Shown here: piece by piece, positions 1-5,948 of the stretch
How the letters are laid out: every line of letters starts with the position of its first letter
Numbering within the stretch: position 1 is the stretch's first letter
Origin: Pseudonocardiales bacterium
GTDB taxonomy: Bacteria; Actinomycetota; Actinomycetes; Mycobacteriales; Pseudonocardiaceae
Reading direction: 5' to 3'
NCBI GenBank assembly: GCA_025465385.1
Contig: JAODNG010000514.1
Location: 1-6,582 of the forward strand
DNA: 6,582 nucleotides
Program-made: the position numbers and the translations under genes
Notes under the pieces: model-generated
What the model saw: only the letters and a program-made list of their open reading frames with translations
Database searches by the model: none
Told to the model about the DNA's origin: nothing

Positions 1-196
1 CCATCAGCCGGATCAATACTGCCAGTACGATGATCAATAGGATGCGCAGTCCGGTTCCCACCACCGCATCGGCGTAGCGCGACAGCAGGTCATTGTGGGT
101 GACGTGGTAAATGCGCGAACACCACGACCCCGTGTCCCGGGAACAGTCGGGTTGAGTGATCCTCTGGGCGATGAGGGAAACGATCGGCTGGAGCAC
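1..196 (-). CDS. Mechanosensitive ion channel (MscS family), N-terminal fragment
   Basis: The first 65 residues of a minus-strand protein that runs off the left edge. Reading from the GTG at 196, the N-terminus has two cysteines (residues 18 and 26) in a short region before the membrane, then a hydrophobic segment from about residue 45 (VVGTGLRILLIIVLAVLIRL) that continues past the edge. From memory, this pattern of a cysteine pair followed by a helix and Arg is typical of actinobacterial MscS-type channels, which open under membrane tension and release solutes during osmotic downshock. No other usual start codon lies in frame between the upstream stop (259-257) and 196, so the GTG is the only reasonable start. 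It has no well-placed ribosome binding site: a GAGAGG lies about 20 nt upstream. The pore and beta domains lie outside the window, so the family call rests on the N-terminus alone. Confidence 0.6.
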   Translation of the reverse strand, partial: MLQPIVSLIAQRITQPDCSRDTGSWCSRIYHVTHNDLLSRYADAVVGTGLRILLIIVLAVLIRLM

Positions 197-329
197 ACCG
201 GGGACTGTATCCGTGACCTCTCTGTGACCACCGCTCGTGGCCGGTTCGACAGCTAGTCACCAGCGCGAGTCACGTTGCGACACGTGCGCGATCGCCACTT
301 GATGTGGTGGACTAGTCCCGCGCATCGGT

Positions 330-334
330 GGAGG
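330..334 (+). promoter_or_regulatory. Ribosome binding site of the HNH gene
   Basis: A GGAGG core sits 7 nt before the ATG at 342. It decides the start, because the conserved part of the protein only begins near residue 48 and the N-terminal stretch could otherwise be doubted. Confidence 0.7.
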
Positions 335-341
335 TGGTCGC

Positions 342-995
342 ATGCACGACCGACAACCCAGCCCGGAGGGTCACCCAGCGGGGGCGGACCGGCGGACCGC
401 CTCGCGCTCAGGAACCTCAACCGGGCTTCTCGAAACAACTGTCGTCGTCACCGGCTCGGCTCCCACTGCGGGCGCACCGGTCTGGGGACGCCAGCGGGTA
501 TTGCTACTCAATGCGAGCTTCGAGCCGCTGACCGCGCTGCCGTTGCGTCGGGCAATCGTGTTAGTGGTGTGCGGCAAGGCGGATGTCGTGCATGGTGACG
601 CCGCGGGCTTGGTACTGCATTCCGCGACCACCAGCGTCGTGGCCCCCTCGGTGATCAAGTTGTGCACGTTCGTGCGGGTGCCCTACCGGGCGCGGGTCCC
701 GATGACCCGGGCGGCGTTGATGCATCGGGACCGTTACCGCTGTGGCTATTGCGGAGCCCGCGCGGAAACCATCGACCACGTGGTGCCGCGGAGTCGTGGT
801 GGCGAGCATTGCTGGGAGAACTGCGTCGCCTGCTGCGCGTTGTGCAACCACCGTAAGGCTGACCGGCTGCTCAGCGAACTGGGCTGGAAGCTGCGGGTGG
901 CGCCGCGCGCCCCGCGGGGGCAACACTGGCGGTTGCTGGCTACGGTGCCCGACGCCGACCCGCTGTGGTTGCCCTACCTCGGCGAGGTCGCCTGA
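342..995 (+). CDS. HNH endonuclease (Rv2469c-like)
   Basis: A 217-residue stand-alone HNH-family protein. Residues 1-47 are low-complexity and rich in Arg, Ser, Thr, Gly and Ala. From about residue 48 the sequence matches the conserved actinobacterial family (QRVLLLNASFEPLTALPLRR, then a VCGKADVVH segment). The nuclease part is complete: zinc-binding CGYC (C134, C137) and CALC (C165, C168), the DH pair with H146, N160 and H170 as the H-N-H residues, and the usual PRSRGG between them. The family is expected to cut DNA with a metal ion, but I know of no established substrate or pathway. No methylase, toxin or phage gene lies beside it. Its place next to ctaJ and the DUF5130 gene matches mycobacterial gene order, which argues for a vertically inherited cellular role rather than a mobile nuclease. 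The ctaJ start lies 55 nt downstream on the same strand, so co-transcription is likely. Confidence 0.88.
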   Translation: MHDRQPSPEGHPAGADRRTASRSGTSTGLLETTVVVTGSAPTAGAPVWGRQRVLLLNASFEPLTALPLRRAIVLVVCGKADVVHGDAAGLVLHSATTSVVAPSVIKLCTFVRVPYRARVPMTRAALMHRDRYRCGYCGARAETIDHVVPRSRGGEHCWENCVACCALCNHRKADRLLSELGWKLRVAPRAPRGQHWRLLATVPDADPLWLPYLGEVA

Positions 996-1050
996 CGTTA
1001 GCGGCTACCTGATGAGATGGGGACCGGCTGCGGTCAGCTACCGTGATCCT

Positions 1051-1290
1051 GTGACATCGCTGGAGGTCATCCTCATCCTGGCTGGTGTTCCGCTGGCCAT
1101 CATGATCTTGTTGGGGCTACTGACGCTACGGCCGAAGTTCACTCGGACCCGCCGCTACCGCCCCGGCGAAGAGTGGGACCACCCACCGGTGTTGTGGACG
1201 GCCAACCCCGAGGCTTTGCGCGACAAGGCGGCCCATGGCAGCCAGGATGGATCCGGTGAAGCCCGCGGAGGTGCTCGTGGCAACTGGTAA
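1051..1290 (+). CDS. ctaJ: aa3-type cytochrome oxidase accessory subunit CtaJ
   Basis: A 79-residue protein with one membrane helix (about residues 6-27, VILILAGVPLAIMILLGLL). A short basic, proline-containing cytoplasmic-type segment follows (RRYRPGEEWDHPPVLW), then a flexible Gly/Ala-rich tail ending GGARGNW. From memory, the N-terminal LExILxxAGxPLAI pattern and the terminal Trp fit CtaJ, a small subunit seen in the mycobacterial bcc-aa3 (complex III2-IV2) supercomplex in the plasma membrane. The start is taken as the GTG at 1051, giving MTSLEV, because homologues begin there. The frame is open further upstream (ATG 1012, and back into the HNH gene), but that part looks like out-of-frame HNH sequence. 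No clear Shine-Dalgarno motif precedes 1051, so translation may depend on the upstream gene. Its last 14 nt overlap the start of the DUF5130 gene. Confidence 0.75.
   Translation: MTSLEVILILAGVPLAIMILLGLLTLRPKFTRTRRYRPGEEWDHPPVLWTANPEALRDKAAHGSQDGSGEARGGARGNW
1267..1271 (+). promoter_or_regulatory. Ribosome binding site that sets the DUF5130 start
   Basis: GGAGG lies 5 nt before the GTG at 1277, inside the end of ctaJ. It favours GTG 1277 over the in-frame ATGs at 1235 and 1247, which lack a comparable site. Confidence 0.65.
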
Positions 1291-1780
1291 CTCGCACCAC
1301 CGCGATCCCGCCCGGCGGGACCGTTCTCAGCGCGATGGGGACCAGCGGCAATCCGTGCCGGGCGAGGCTATCGTCGGCACTGGCCGGATCTCCGCCGCGC
1401 GAATGGTCAAGCCGGTCCTGCCCACCTTGCCCTTCACCAAGTCCCAGCTGGCCACACTTGACGATGCGTTGGTCCGGGCCAGCCGCAGCGCGAGCCTCCA
1501 TTTCGGCATCTACCTCGGTGACCTCGGTGCGGACACCCGGGGTCGGGCTGAGGTGCTGCACGACTCGATGGGTAAGTGGGCCGACCATGCTGTGTTGGTG
1601 GCCGTCTCGCCCGGACAACGGGTGGTCGAGGTGGTCACCGGCGGCAAGGCCGCCCGGCGGCTTCCCGACCGGGAGTGCAAGCTAGCGGTGGACAGCATGG
1701 TCTCGTCGTTCAAAGTGGGCGATCTCGCTGGAGGACTGGCCGCCGGCCTGCGGATGCTCTCCGACCACACGGACTCGTGA
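1277..1780 (+). CDS. DUF5130 family protein (Rv2468c-like; putative respiratory supercomplex factor)
   Basis: A 167-residue protein. The N-terminal 40 residues are polar and disordered-looking (HHRDPARRDRSQRD). A conserved domain follows, with LPFT at 51-54, FGIYLGDLG at 76-84, a hydrophobic strand HAVLVAVSPGQRVVEVVTG at 104-122, and a C-terminal helix GDLAGGLAAGLRMLSD at 148-163. This pattern is DUF5130, which resembles TPM-type domains. From memory, the M. smegmatis relative (PRSAF1, also AscB) co-purifies with the bcc-aa3 supercomplex. I am fairly sure of the family and less sure of the role. No signal peptide or membrane helix is visible, so it would act at the cytoplasmic face. The start is GTG 1277, chosen for its ribosome binding site and because the MA-polar N-terminus then resembles Rv2468c. 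It overlaps ctaJ by 14 nt, which suggests coupled translation and a shared job. Confidence 0.8.
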   Translation: MATGNSHHRDPARRDRSQRDGDQRQSVPGEAIVGTGRISAARMVKPVLPTLPFTKSQLATLDDALVRASRSASLHFGIYLGDLGADTRGRAEVLHDSMGKWADHAVLVAVSPGQRVVEVVTGGKAARRLPDRECKLAVDSMVSSFKVGDLAGGLAAGLRMLSDHTDS

Positions 1781-1818
1781 GTGCGAAACAGTGTCATAGC
1801 ACGTAATGCCACTCACGA
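1775..1818. terminator. Candidate shared terminator between convergent genes
   Basis: A perfect 9-bp inverted repeat, TCGTGAGTG (1775-1783) and CACTCACGA (1810-1818), with a 26-nt loop. Each arm contains a stop codon: the DUF5130 TGA at 1778-1780 and the pepN TGA at 1815-1813. It could end transcription from both sides. There is no T-run on either side and the loop is long, so this is a modest candidate. Part of the symmetry comes from both genes ending in Ser-stop. Confidence 0.4.
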
Positions 1819-4395
1819 CCCGCCTGCGTCGAAGACCCGGGCGGCCAGCGCCCGGACCACGCCGGCCCGCCCCTCGGAAACCAGTCGCCGGAGTGCGGGC
1901 GGGTGCTCAGTGGCTTCGAGCCAGCTGTCCGCAGCATCCACGCAGCGTTGCTCGACGACCCAGGAAGGGAACAGGCCGACCACGCACGACTGAGCCCGTT
2001 CGGAGGTCCGGCGGTCCCACACGTCGGCGATCTCGGTGAAGTACCGGTCCAGATAGGGCACCAGCAGCTGCTTCTGCACCGGATGGCTAAAGCCCGCGAT
2101 AATCGCCTCACTGATGGCGTTGGGCAGCTCGTCGTCGCGCATCGCGCGTTGCCAGGCACGTTCCTTCGCCGCTGGAGTGGGCAGCAGCGCCCGGGTCCGC
2201 TCGGCTTGCCGGCGCCCGGTCGCGGTGGCGTCACGGTCCTGCTCGGCGGCGATCTCGTCTTCGCCCATCACGCCGTGCGCGGCGAGCGCCTGCAACAACC
2301 GCCAGCGCAGGTCGGTGTCCACGGCTAGCGCCTCGGGGACACCGTCCCCGGCCAGCCAGCCGGCCAGCGCATCCAGTTCCGGCTTGCCCAGCAGCGACGT
2401 GGTGAGCGCGTTGACCAGGGCGAGCTGGTGGTCGGAGCCCGGGTCGGCCGTGCTGACGAGGTTCATCAGCGTGCTGGTGAATTTCGGCCAGCCGTCCTCG
2501 CTGGCCCACACCGGGTCGGCGTAGGAGGACAGCGCAATCTGTGCCTGCGCCAACAGCCGTTGAACCACGCCCACCTCGGTCTCGGCGGGCAACCCTGCCA
2601 GCACGACGGCGACGAAGTCCCTGGCCTTGAACTCAGCCTCGCGAGTCATCTCCCAAGCCGCCGACCAACACAGCGAGCGGGGCAGCGACTCCGTGATGTC
2701 GCCGATCCGGTCGACCAGCGTGGCCAGCGACTTCTCGTCGAGCCGCATCGTGCAATACGTGAGGTCGTCGTCGTTGACCAACACCAGCTGACCGGCAGGG
2801 ACCCCGATCAGCCCGGGAACCTCGGTGCGGCCCTCGCTGACGTCGAGCTCCACCCGGTGCGTGCGCACCAGCGCACCGCCGATCAGGTCGGCGGGGGAGT
2901 CGTATACACCGACAGCGAGGCGGTGGGTGCGCAGTTCGCCAACGCCGGGGCGGGCGCCGCCCTGGATCACCGCGAAGGAGGCGAATGCACCGTCACTGTC
3001 GACGGTGAACTCCGGTCGCAAGGTGTTGAGCCCGGTGGTCTCTAACCACTGCGCGCTCCAACCGGACAGATCGCGACCAGACGCTTGCTCCAGCGCGGCC
3101 AGGAGGTCAGCGAGGGTGGCATTGGCCCAGGCGTGCCGGGTGAAGTAGAGCCGCAATCCGGCGAGGAACTCCTCCAGACCGACGTAGGCGACCAGTTGAC
3201 GCAGCACGCTGGCGCCCTTGGCGTAGGTGATGCCGTCGAAGTTGACCTCGACGGCTTGGACGTCGGGGATCTCGCAAGCGATCGGGTGGGTCGACGGCAG
3301 CTGATCCTGCCGGTAGGCCCAGGCCTTCTCGACAGTGGCGAACGTGGTCCAGGCACCGGTGTACTCCGTCGCCTGCGACTGGCACAGGACCGAAGCCCAG
3401 GTCGCGAACGACTCATTGAGCCACAGGTCATCCCACCACCGCATGGTCACCAGGTCGCCGAACCACATGTGGGCCATCTCGTGCAGCACCGTCTCGCAAC
3501 GCCGCTCGTAGAGAAAGCGGGTGACCCGGCTGCGGAAGACGTAGTCTTCCCGCAAGGTCACGCAGCTGGCGTTCTCCATCGCTCCGGCGTTGAACTCGGG
3601 CACGAAGCACTGGTCGTACTTCTCGAACGGATAGCGCACCCCGAACGCGCGGTGGTAGAAGCCGAAACCCTGCTTGGTCTCGGTGAACAGGCGCTCGGCG
3701 TCCATGTGCTCGGCCAGCGAGGCGCGGCAGTAGATACCCAGCGGGATCGTTGCCTCGGCGTCGACGTACTCGTCGGTCCAGCTCGCGTAGGGTCCGGCCA
3801 CCAACGCGACGATGTAGGGGCTGATCCGGGCGCTGTCGGCGAAGACATGGTGAACTGCCCCGCCCGCAACGTCCTCGATGTGCTGGCACGGCCCGTTGGA
3901 GACCACCACCCAGTCGGCCGGTGCCACCACCCGGATCTGATGCACCGCCTTGAGGTCAGGCTGATCGAAACAGGCGTACATTCGCTTCGCGTCCGCAGTC
4001 TCGAACTGGGTGTAGAGATACACGCCACCGTCGACGGGATCGGCGAAGCGATGCAAGCCCTCGCCGGTGTTCATGTACCGGCCGTCGGCCTCGATGATCA
4101 CCTCATTTTCCGCGGCTAAGTCAGGCAGCGGGATCCCGTTCGCCTCGTCGTAGCCGGCGACGTCGAGCGCGGCTCCGTTGAGCGTCGCAGCGCGGATCTC
4201 GGCGGCCACGAGGTCGATCCAGCTGGACGCGCCTGGACGGTGGCATGAGAAGCGGACTGTGGTGGTACTCCGGAAGGTGCCTTCGCCCGGTTTGCCGGCG
4301 CCGTCGGTGAGATCGAGGTCGACGGTGTAGGAGTCGACGTCGAGCAGCGCGGCGCGCTCGACGGCCTGCTCCTGGGTGAGGTTGGGAACGGACAC
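1813..4395 (-). CDS. pepN: Aminopeptidase N (M1 family zinc metallopeptidase)
   Basis: An 860-residue cytosolic aminopeptidase that removes N-terminal residues from peptides in the last steps of protein turnover. All M1 marks are present: the substrate-anchoring GAMEN at 271-275, the zinc site HEMAH at 305-309 with the third ligand E328 in LWLNESFATW (HExxH-18x-E), and the transition-state Tyr391 in GITYAKGASVLRQL. An N-terminal beta domain precedes (about 10-210), with QFETADAKRMYACFDQPDLK at 130-149. The C-terminal part (about 530-850) begins near LVNDDDLTY and is the helical ERAP1-like domain. Length equals the mycobacterial enzyme (about 861). The start is GTG 4395, with GAGGTGAT (4405-4398) as ribosome binding site. 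No signal peptide is seen. It is divergent from the Rv2466c-like gene and convergent with the DUF5130 gene, so it is probably transcribed alone. Nothing looks broken. Confidence 0.96.
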   Translation of the reverse strand: MSVPNLTQEQAVERAALLDVDSYTVDLDLTDGAGKPGEGTFRSTTTVRFSCHRPGASSWIDLVAAEIRAATLNGAALDVAGYDEANGIPLPDLAAENEVIIEADGRYMNTGEGLHRFADPVDGGVYLYTQFETADAKRMYACFDQPDLKAVHQIRVVAPADWVVVSNGPCQHIEDVAGGAVHHVFADSARISPYIVALVAGPYASWTDEYVDAEATIPLGIYCRASLAEHMDAERLFTETKQGFGFYHRAFGVRYPFEKYDQCFVPEFNAGAMENASCVTLREDYVFRSRVTRFLYERRCETVLHEMAHMWFGDLVTMRWWDDLWLNESFATWASVLCQSQATEYTGAWTTFATVEKAWAYRQDQLPSTHPIACEIPDVQAVEVNFDGITYAKGASVLRQLVAYVGLEEFLAGLRLYFTRHAWANATLADLLAALEQASGRDLSGWSAQWLETTGLNTLRPEFTVDSDGAFASFAVIQGGARPGVGELRTHRLAVGVYDSPADLIGGALVRTHRVELDVSEGRTEVPGLIGVPAGQLVLVNDDDLTYCTMRLDEKSLATLVDRIGDITESLPRSLCWSAAWEMTREAEFKARDFVAVVLAGLPAETEVGVVQRLLAQAQIALSSYADPVWASEDGWPKFTSTLMNLVSTADPGSDHQLALVNALTTSLLGKPELDALAGWLAGDGVPEALAVDTDLRWRLLQALAAHGVMGEDEIAAEQDRDATATGRRQAERTRALLPTPAAKERAWQRAMRDDELPNAISEAIIAGFSHPVQKQLLVPYLDRYFTEIADVWDRRTSERAQSCVVGLFPSWVVEQRCVDAADSWLEATEHPPALRRLVSEGRAGVVRALAARVFDAGGS

Positions 4396-4405
4396 GGATC
4401 ACCTC
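4396..4405 (-). promoter_or_regulatory. Ribosome binding site of pepN
   Basis: On the minus strand GAGGTGATCC lies directly before the GTG start at 4395. The GAGGTGAT match to the 16S tail supports the GTG over any later ATG. Confidence 0.65.
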
Positions 4406-4473
4406 GGATGTCGGATGGGATTCCTTGGGATCCAATCACGGGTGGAGGTCGGCCCGCAGGTCAGTAAGGCCCG

Positions 4474-4500
4474 GGGAAGACGTGACCACCCGGACGGGTT
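4474..4500 (+). promoter_or_regulatory. Putative SigH/SigR-type (thiol-oxidative stress) promoter
   Basis: GGGAAG (4474-4479), an 18-nt spacer, then GTT (4498-4500). From memory, the consensus for SigR in Streptomyces and SigH in mycobacteria is about GGGAAY or GGAAY with an 18-nt spacer to GTT. The only mismatch here is G at the fifth GGAAY position. Transcription would start near 4505-4510, leaving a short leader of about 20-25 nt that holds the ribosome binding site. The M. tuberculosis homologue Rv2466c is known as a SigH-dependent gene, which makes the match more believable. Confidence 0.5.
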
Positions 4501-4507
4501 GTACAAC
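4498..4507. repeat. Perfect palindrome GTTGTACAAC
   Basis: A 10-bp perfect palindrome that begins with the proposed -10 GTT and extends over the expected transcription start of the gene at 4530. It could be an operator half or whole site for a dimeric regulator. Chance is also possible for one 10-bp palindrome. Confidence 0.35.
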
Positions 4508-4529
4508 GCATCGAGGAACGGAGAGTGTG

Positions 4530-5177
4530 ATGACGGTGACGGCGGGCCACAACAGCGAGGTTTCCATCGAGCGCCGCCCGGCGCGCGTTGATGTCTACTT
4601 CGATCCGCGGTGCCCGTGGGCGTGGATAACGTCGCGGTGGATCCTGGAGGTGTCTACGGTGCGGGACATCGACGTGCACTTCCGGGTGATGAGCCTGTCG
4701 GTGCTCAATGCGGACCGCGAGCTCGGCGAGGATTACCGGAAATCGATGGACCAGGCCTGGGGGCCGGTCCGGGTGTGCATCGCCGCCGCTCGCGACCACG
4801 GGGAGAAGGTGCTCGAGCCGCTCTACACCGCCATGGGCACGCGAATCCATAACGAGGGCAACAAGGATCTCGACGCGGTGATCGCGGCCGCGTTGGACGA
4901 GGTAGGCCTGCCCGCCGAGCTGGCAGCGGCTGCGCACAGCACCGAGTACGACGAGGAACTTCGGGCTAGCCACGAGGCAGGCATGGCTCCGGTCGGGCTG
5001 GATGTCGGGACCCCGACGATTCATGTGGACGGGGTGGGCTTCTTCGGGCCGGTGCTGTCCCGGATTCCGCGTGGCGAGGAGGCCGGGAAGATTTTCGACG
5101 GCACGCTGCTGTTGGCGAGCTACCCCCACTTCTTCGAGCTCAAGCGAACCCGGCACGAGAAGCCCGACTTCTCCTAG
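4530..5177 (+). CDS. Mycothiol-dependent nitroreductase / DsbA-family thioredoxin-fold protein (Rv2466c-like), CPWA variant
   Basis: A 215-residue cytosolic protein of the DsbA-like thioredoxin fold. The first strand leads into the active site DVYFDPRCPWAW (C28-P-W-A31), followed by TSRWILEV and VRDIDVHFRVMSLSVLN, which are nearly identical to my recollection of Rv2466c. A helical insert (about 60-150) includes AWGPVRVCIAA and LYTAMGTRIHNEGN. The cis-Pro strand is DVGTPTIHVDGVGFFGPVLS with TP near 168-169, then IPRGEEAGK and SYPHFFELKRTR close to the end. Rv2466c (Mrx2) uses CPWC with mycothiol and reduces disulfides and nitro compounds. Here the second cysteine is alanine, so a single-thiol mechanism with a mycothiol mixed disulfide is inferred. 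The start is ATG 4530, with GGAGAG (4520-4525) as ribosome binding site. Longer in-frame readings back to 4425 would include the promoter and are rejected. No signal peptide. Confidence 0.88.
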   Translation: MTVTAGHNSEVSIERRPARVDVYFDPRCPWAWITSRWILEVSTVRDIDVHFRVMSLSVLNADRELGEDYRKSMDQAWGPVRVCIAAARDHGEKVLEPLYTAMGTRIHNEGNKDLDAVIAAALDEVGLPAELAAAAHSTEYDEELRASHEAGMAPVGLDVGTPTIHVDGVGFFGPVLSRIPRGEEAGKIFDGTLLLASYPHFFELKRTRHEKPDFS

Positions 5178-5178
5178 C

Positions 5179-5236
5179 CTGGCAGGCGGACCTGCAGTGG
5201 TCGGAGGGTGACCTGCTCTGGCCTGCTGGTTTATTT
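5179..5236 (+). terminator. Candidate terminator after the Rv2466c-like gene
   Basis: Starting 2 nt after the stop codon, CTGGCAGGC (5179-5187) can pair with GCCTGCTGG (5221-5229), with two G-U pairs. The T-rich TTTATTT (5230-5236) follows at once. Inside the loop a smaller hairpin GGTC/GACC (5199-5202 / 5210-5213) or GCAGG/CCTGC (5182-5186 / 5191-5195) can form. Position and T-run fit an intrinsic terminator. The 33-nt loop makes it imperfect. Confidence 0.45.
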
Positions 5237-5238
5237 CT

Positions 5239-5258
5239 CGTTGTGTCCCGTTGTGTCC
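5239..5258. repeat. Tandem direct repeat of CGTTGTGTCC
   Basis: Two exact adjacent copies of a 10-bp unit, just downstream of the candidate terminator. No function can be assigned. Confidence 0.6.
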
Positions 5259-5717
5259 TGACGCGACTTGATGCCTGACGGCCTGGACACGGCCTGATCT
5301 TGGTTCTGCGTCGCCATCCGGTCCACGTCCACAGCACGCTGGATGTCGGCCTGAGCCCAAGACGGGCGGGTCGGAAGTGGTACCTCGTCGCGTCGGCAAG
5401 CTTGTCTCGGAGCGCGGCAGGGAGCCATCTGCAGGGCAGTTGAAGGGCGCACTCGACGTGCGGACGAGCTGACAATCTCCACGGTTGGCGGGGGAGATCA
5501 GCTGCGTCCGTGGACCCCCTCGGTCTTGTTTGATCGTCCGGCTGGGTCCCGAACCTGGACATGCCGAACTGGTCGATGTCGTGCTACTGGTTCTGCGACC
5601 GTGGGCCTTCGGTCTGGTGTGGGACGACCGGCGTTGAGGTTGATAGGCTCGGTCAGTAGTTGAGGATCTTGTCTTAGATGCTGAGATGTCCCTGGTGGGC
5701 GTTCGGCTGAACAACGC

Positions 5718-5723
5718 AGGAGG
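5718..5723 (+). promoter_or_regulatory. Strong ribosome binding site of the cold-shock gene
   Basis: AGGAGG is a full Shine-Dalgarno match, 8 nt before the ATG at 5732, as expected for an abundantly made small protein. Confidence 0.75.
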
Positions 5724-5731
5724 TCGGCACA

Positions 5732-5935
5732 ATGGCTACGGGTACTGTCAAGTGGTTTAATGCGGAGAAGGGTTTCGGATTCATTGCGCAGGACGGCGGC
5801 GGTCCGGACGTGTTCGTGCACTACTCGGCGATCAACGCAGCCGGTTTCAGAAGTTTAGAAGAGAACCAACAAGTCAATTTCGACATCACCCAGGGCCCCA
5901 AGGGTCCACAGGCGGAGAACGTTACGCCTGCCTGA
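5732..5935 (+). CDS. cspA: CspA-type cold-shock protein
   Basis: A complete 67-residue single cold-shock domain. It opens MATGTVKWFNAEKGFGFI, with W8, the RNP1 motif KGFGFI at 13-18 and the RNP2 motif VFVHY at 27-31. It closes with the strand QVNFDITQGPKGPQAENV typical of actinobacterial members. Such proteins bind single-stranded RNA and DNA through these aromatic residues and act as RNA chaperones in the cytoplasm. They may be cold-induced or constitutive, and the sequence does not tell which. The TGA stop at 5936-5938 follows alanine 67 directly, just past the listed end. The gene stands alone, with 554 bp before it and 412 bp after it, so it is probably monocistronic. Actinobacteria usually carry several paralogues, so the symbol marks the type and not orthology. 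Confidence 0.95.
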   Translation: MATGTVKWFNAEKGFGFIAQDGGGPDVFVHYSAINAAGFRSLEENQQVNFDITQGPKGPQAENVTPA

Positions 5936-5948
5936 TAATGCGTACGGA

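Larger units (their letters stand above)
5178..5731. other. 554-bp gene-poor stretch before the cold-shock gene
   Basis: No convincing gene, tRNA or RNA family was recognised. It holds the candidate terminator at its left end, a tandem decamer CGTTGTGTCC (5239-5248 and 5249-5258), and the leader and ribosome binding site of the cold-shock gene at its right end. On the minus strand two overlapping frames look faintly coding: one around 5460-5360 (PCRWLPAALRDKLADATRYH) and one around 5380-5231 (SWAQADIQRAVDVDRMATQN), ending at a TAA at 5233-5231. They lack a good ribosome binding site and a recognisable family, and may be remnants or chance. The cold-shock promoter probably lies in 5600-5700, but no hexamer pair was clear enough to call. 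Confidence 0.5.

Noticed and set aside
34..231. Minus-strand 65-codon frame at the left edge
   Set aside because: It is a shifted frame of the mechanosensitive channel gene. The frame starting at GTG 196 gives the membrane-helix pattern expected of MscS.
742..1050. Long upstream extension of the ctaJ frame into the HNH gene
   Set aside because: That part is out-of-frame HNH sequence. CtaJ relatives begin at the position of GTG 1051.
1235..1276. Longer DUF5130 start at ATG 1235 or 1247
   Set aside because: Neither has a ribosome binding site like the one before GTG 1277, and they would lengthen the overlap with ctaJ.
3085..4119. A 344-codon plus-strand frame inside pepN
   Set aside because: It lies wholly antisense to the conserved catalytic region of pepN and shows no domain of its own.
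5221..5731. tRNA, small RNA or att site in the gene-poor stretch
   Set aside because: No cloverleaf, no T-arm consensus GGTTCRA with matching stems, and no long direct repeat pair was found by eye.
4461..5732. A 423-codon open frame on the minus strand covering the Rv2466c-like gene and the gene-poor stretch
   Set aside because: Its left part is the antisense of a well-supported gene, its product is low-complexity Arg/Pro/Ser/Thr-rich with no family signal, and GC-rich DNA makes such long chance frames common.
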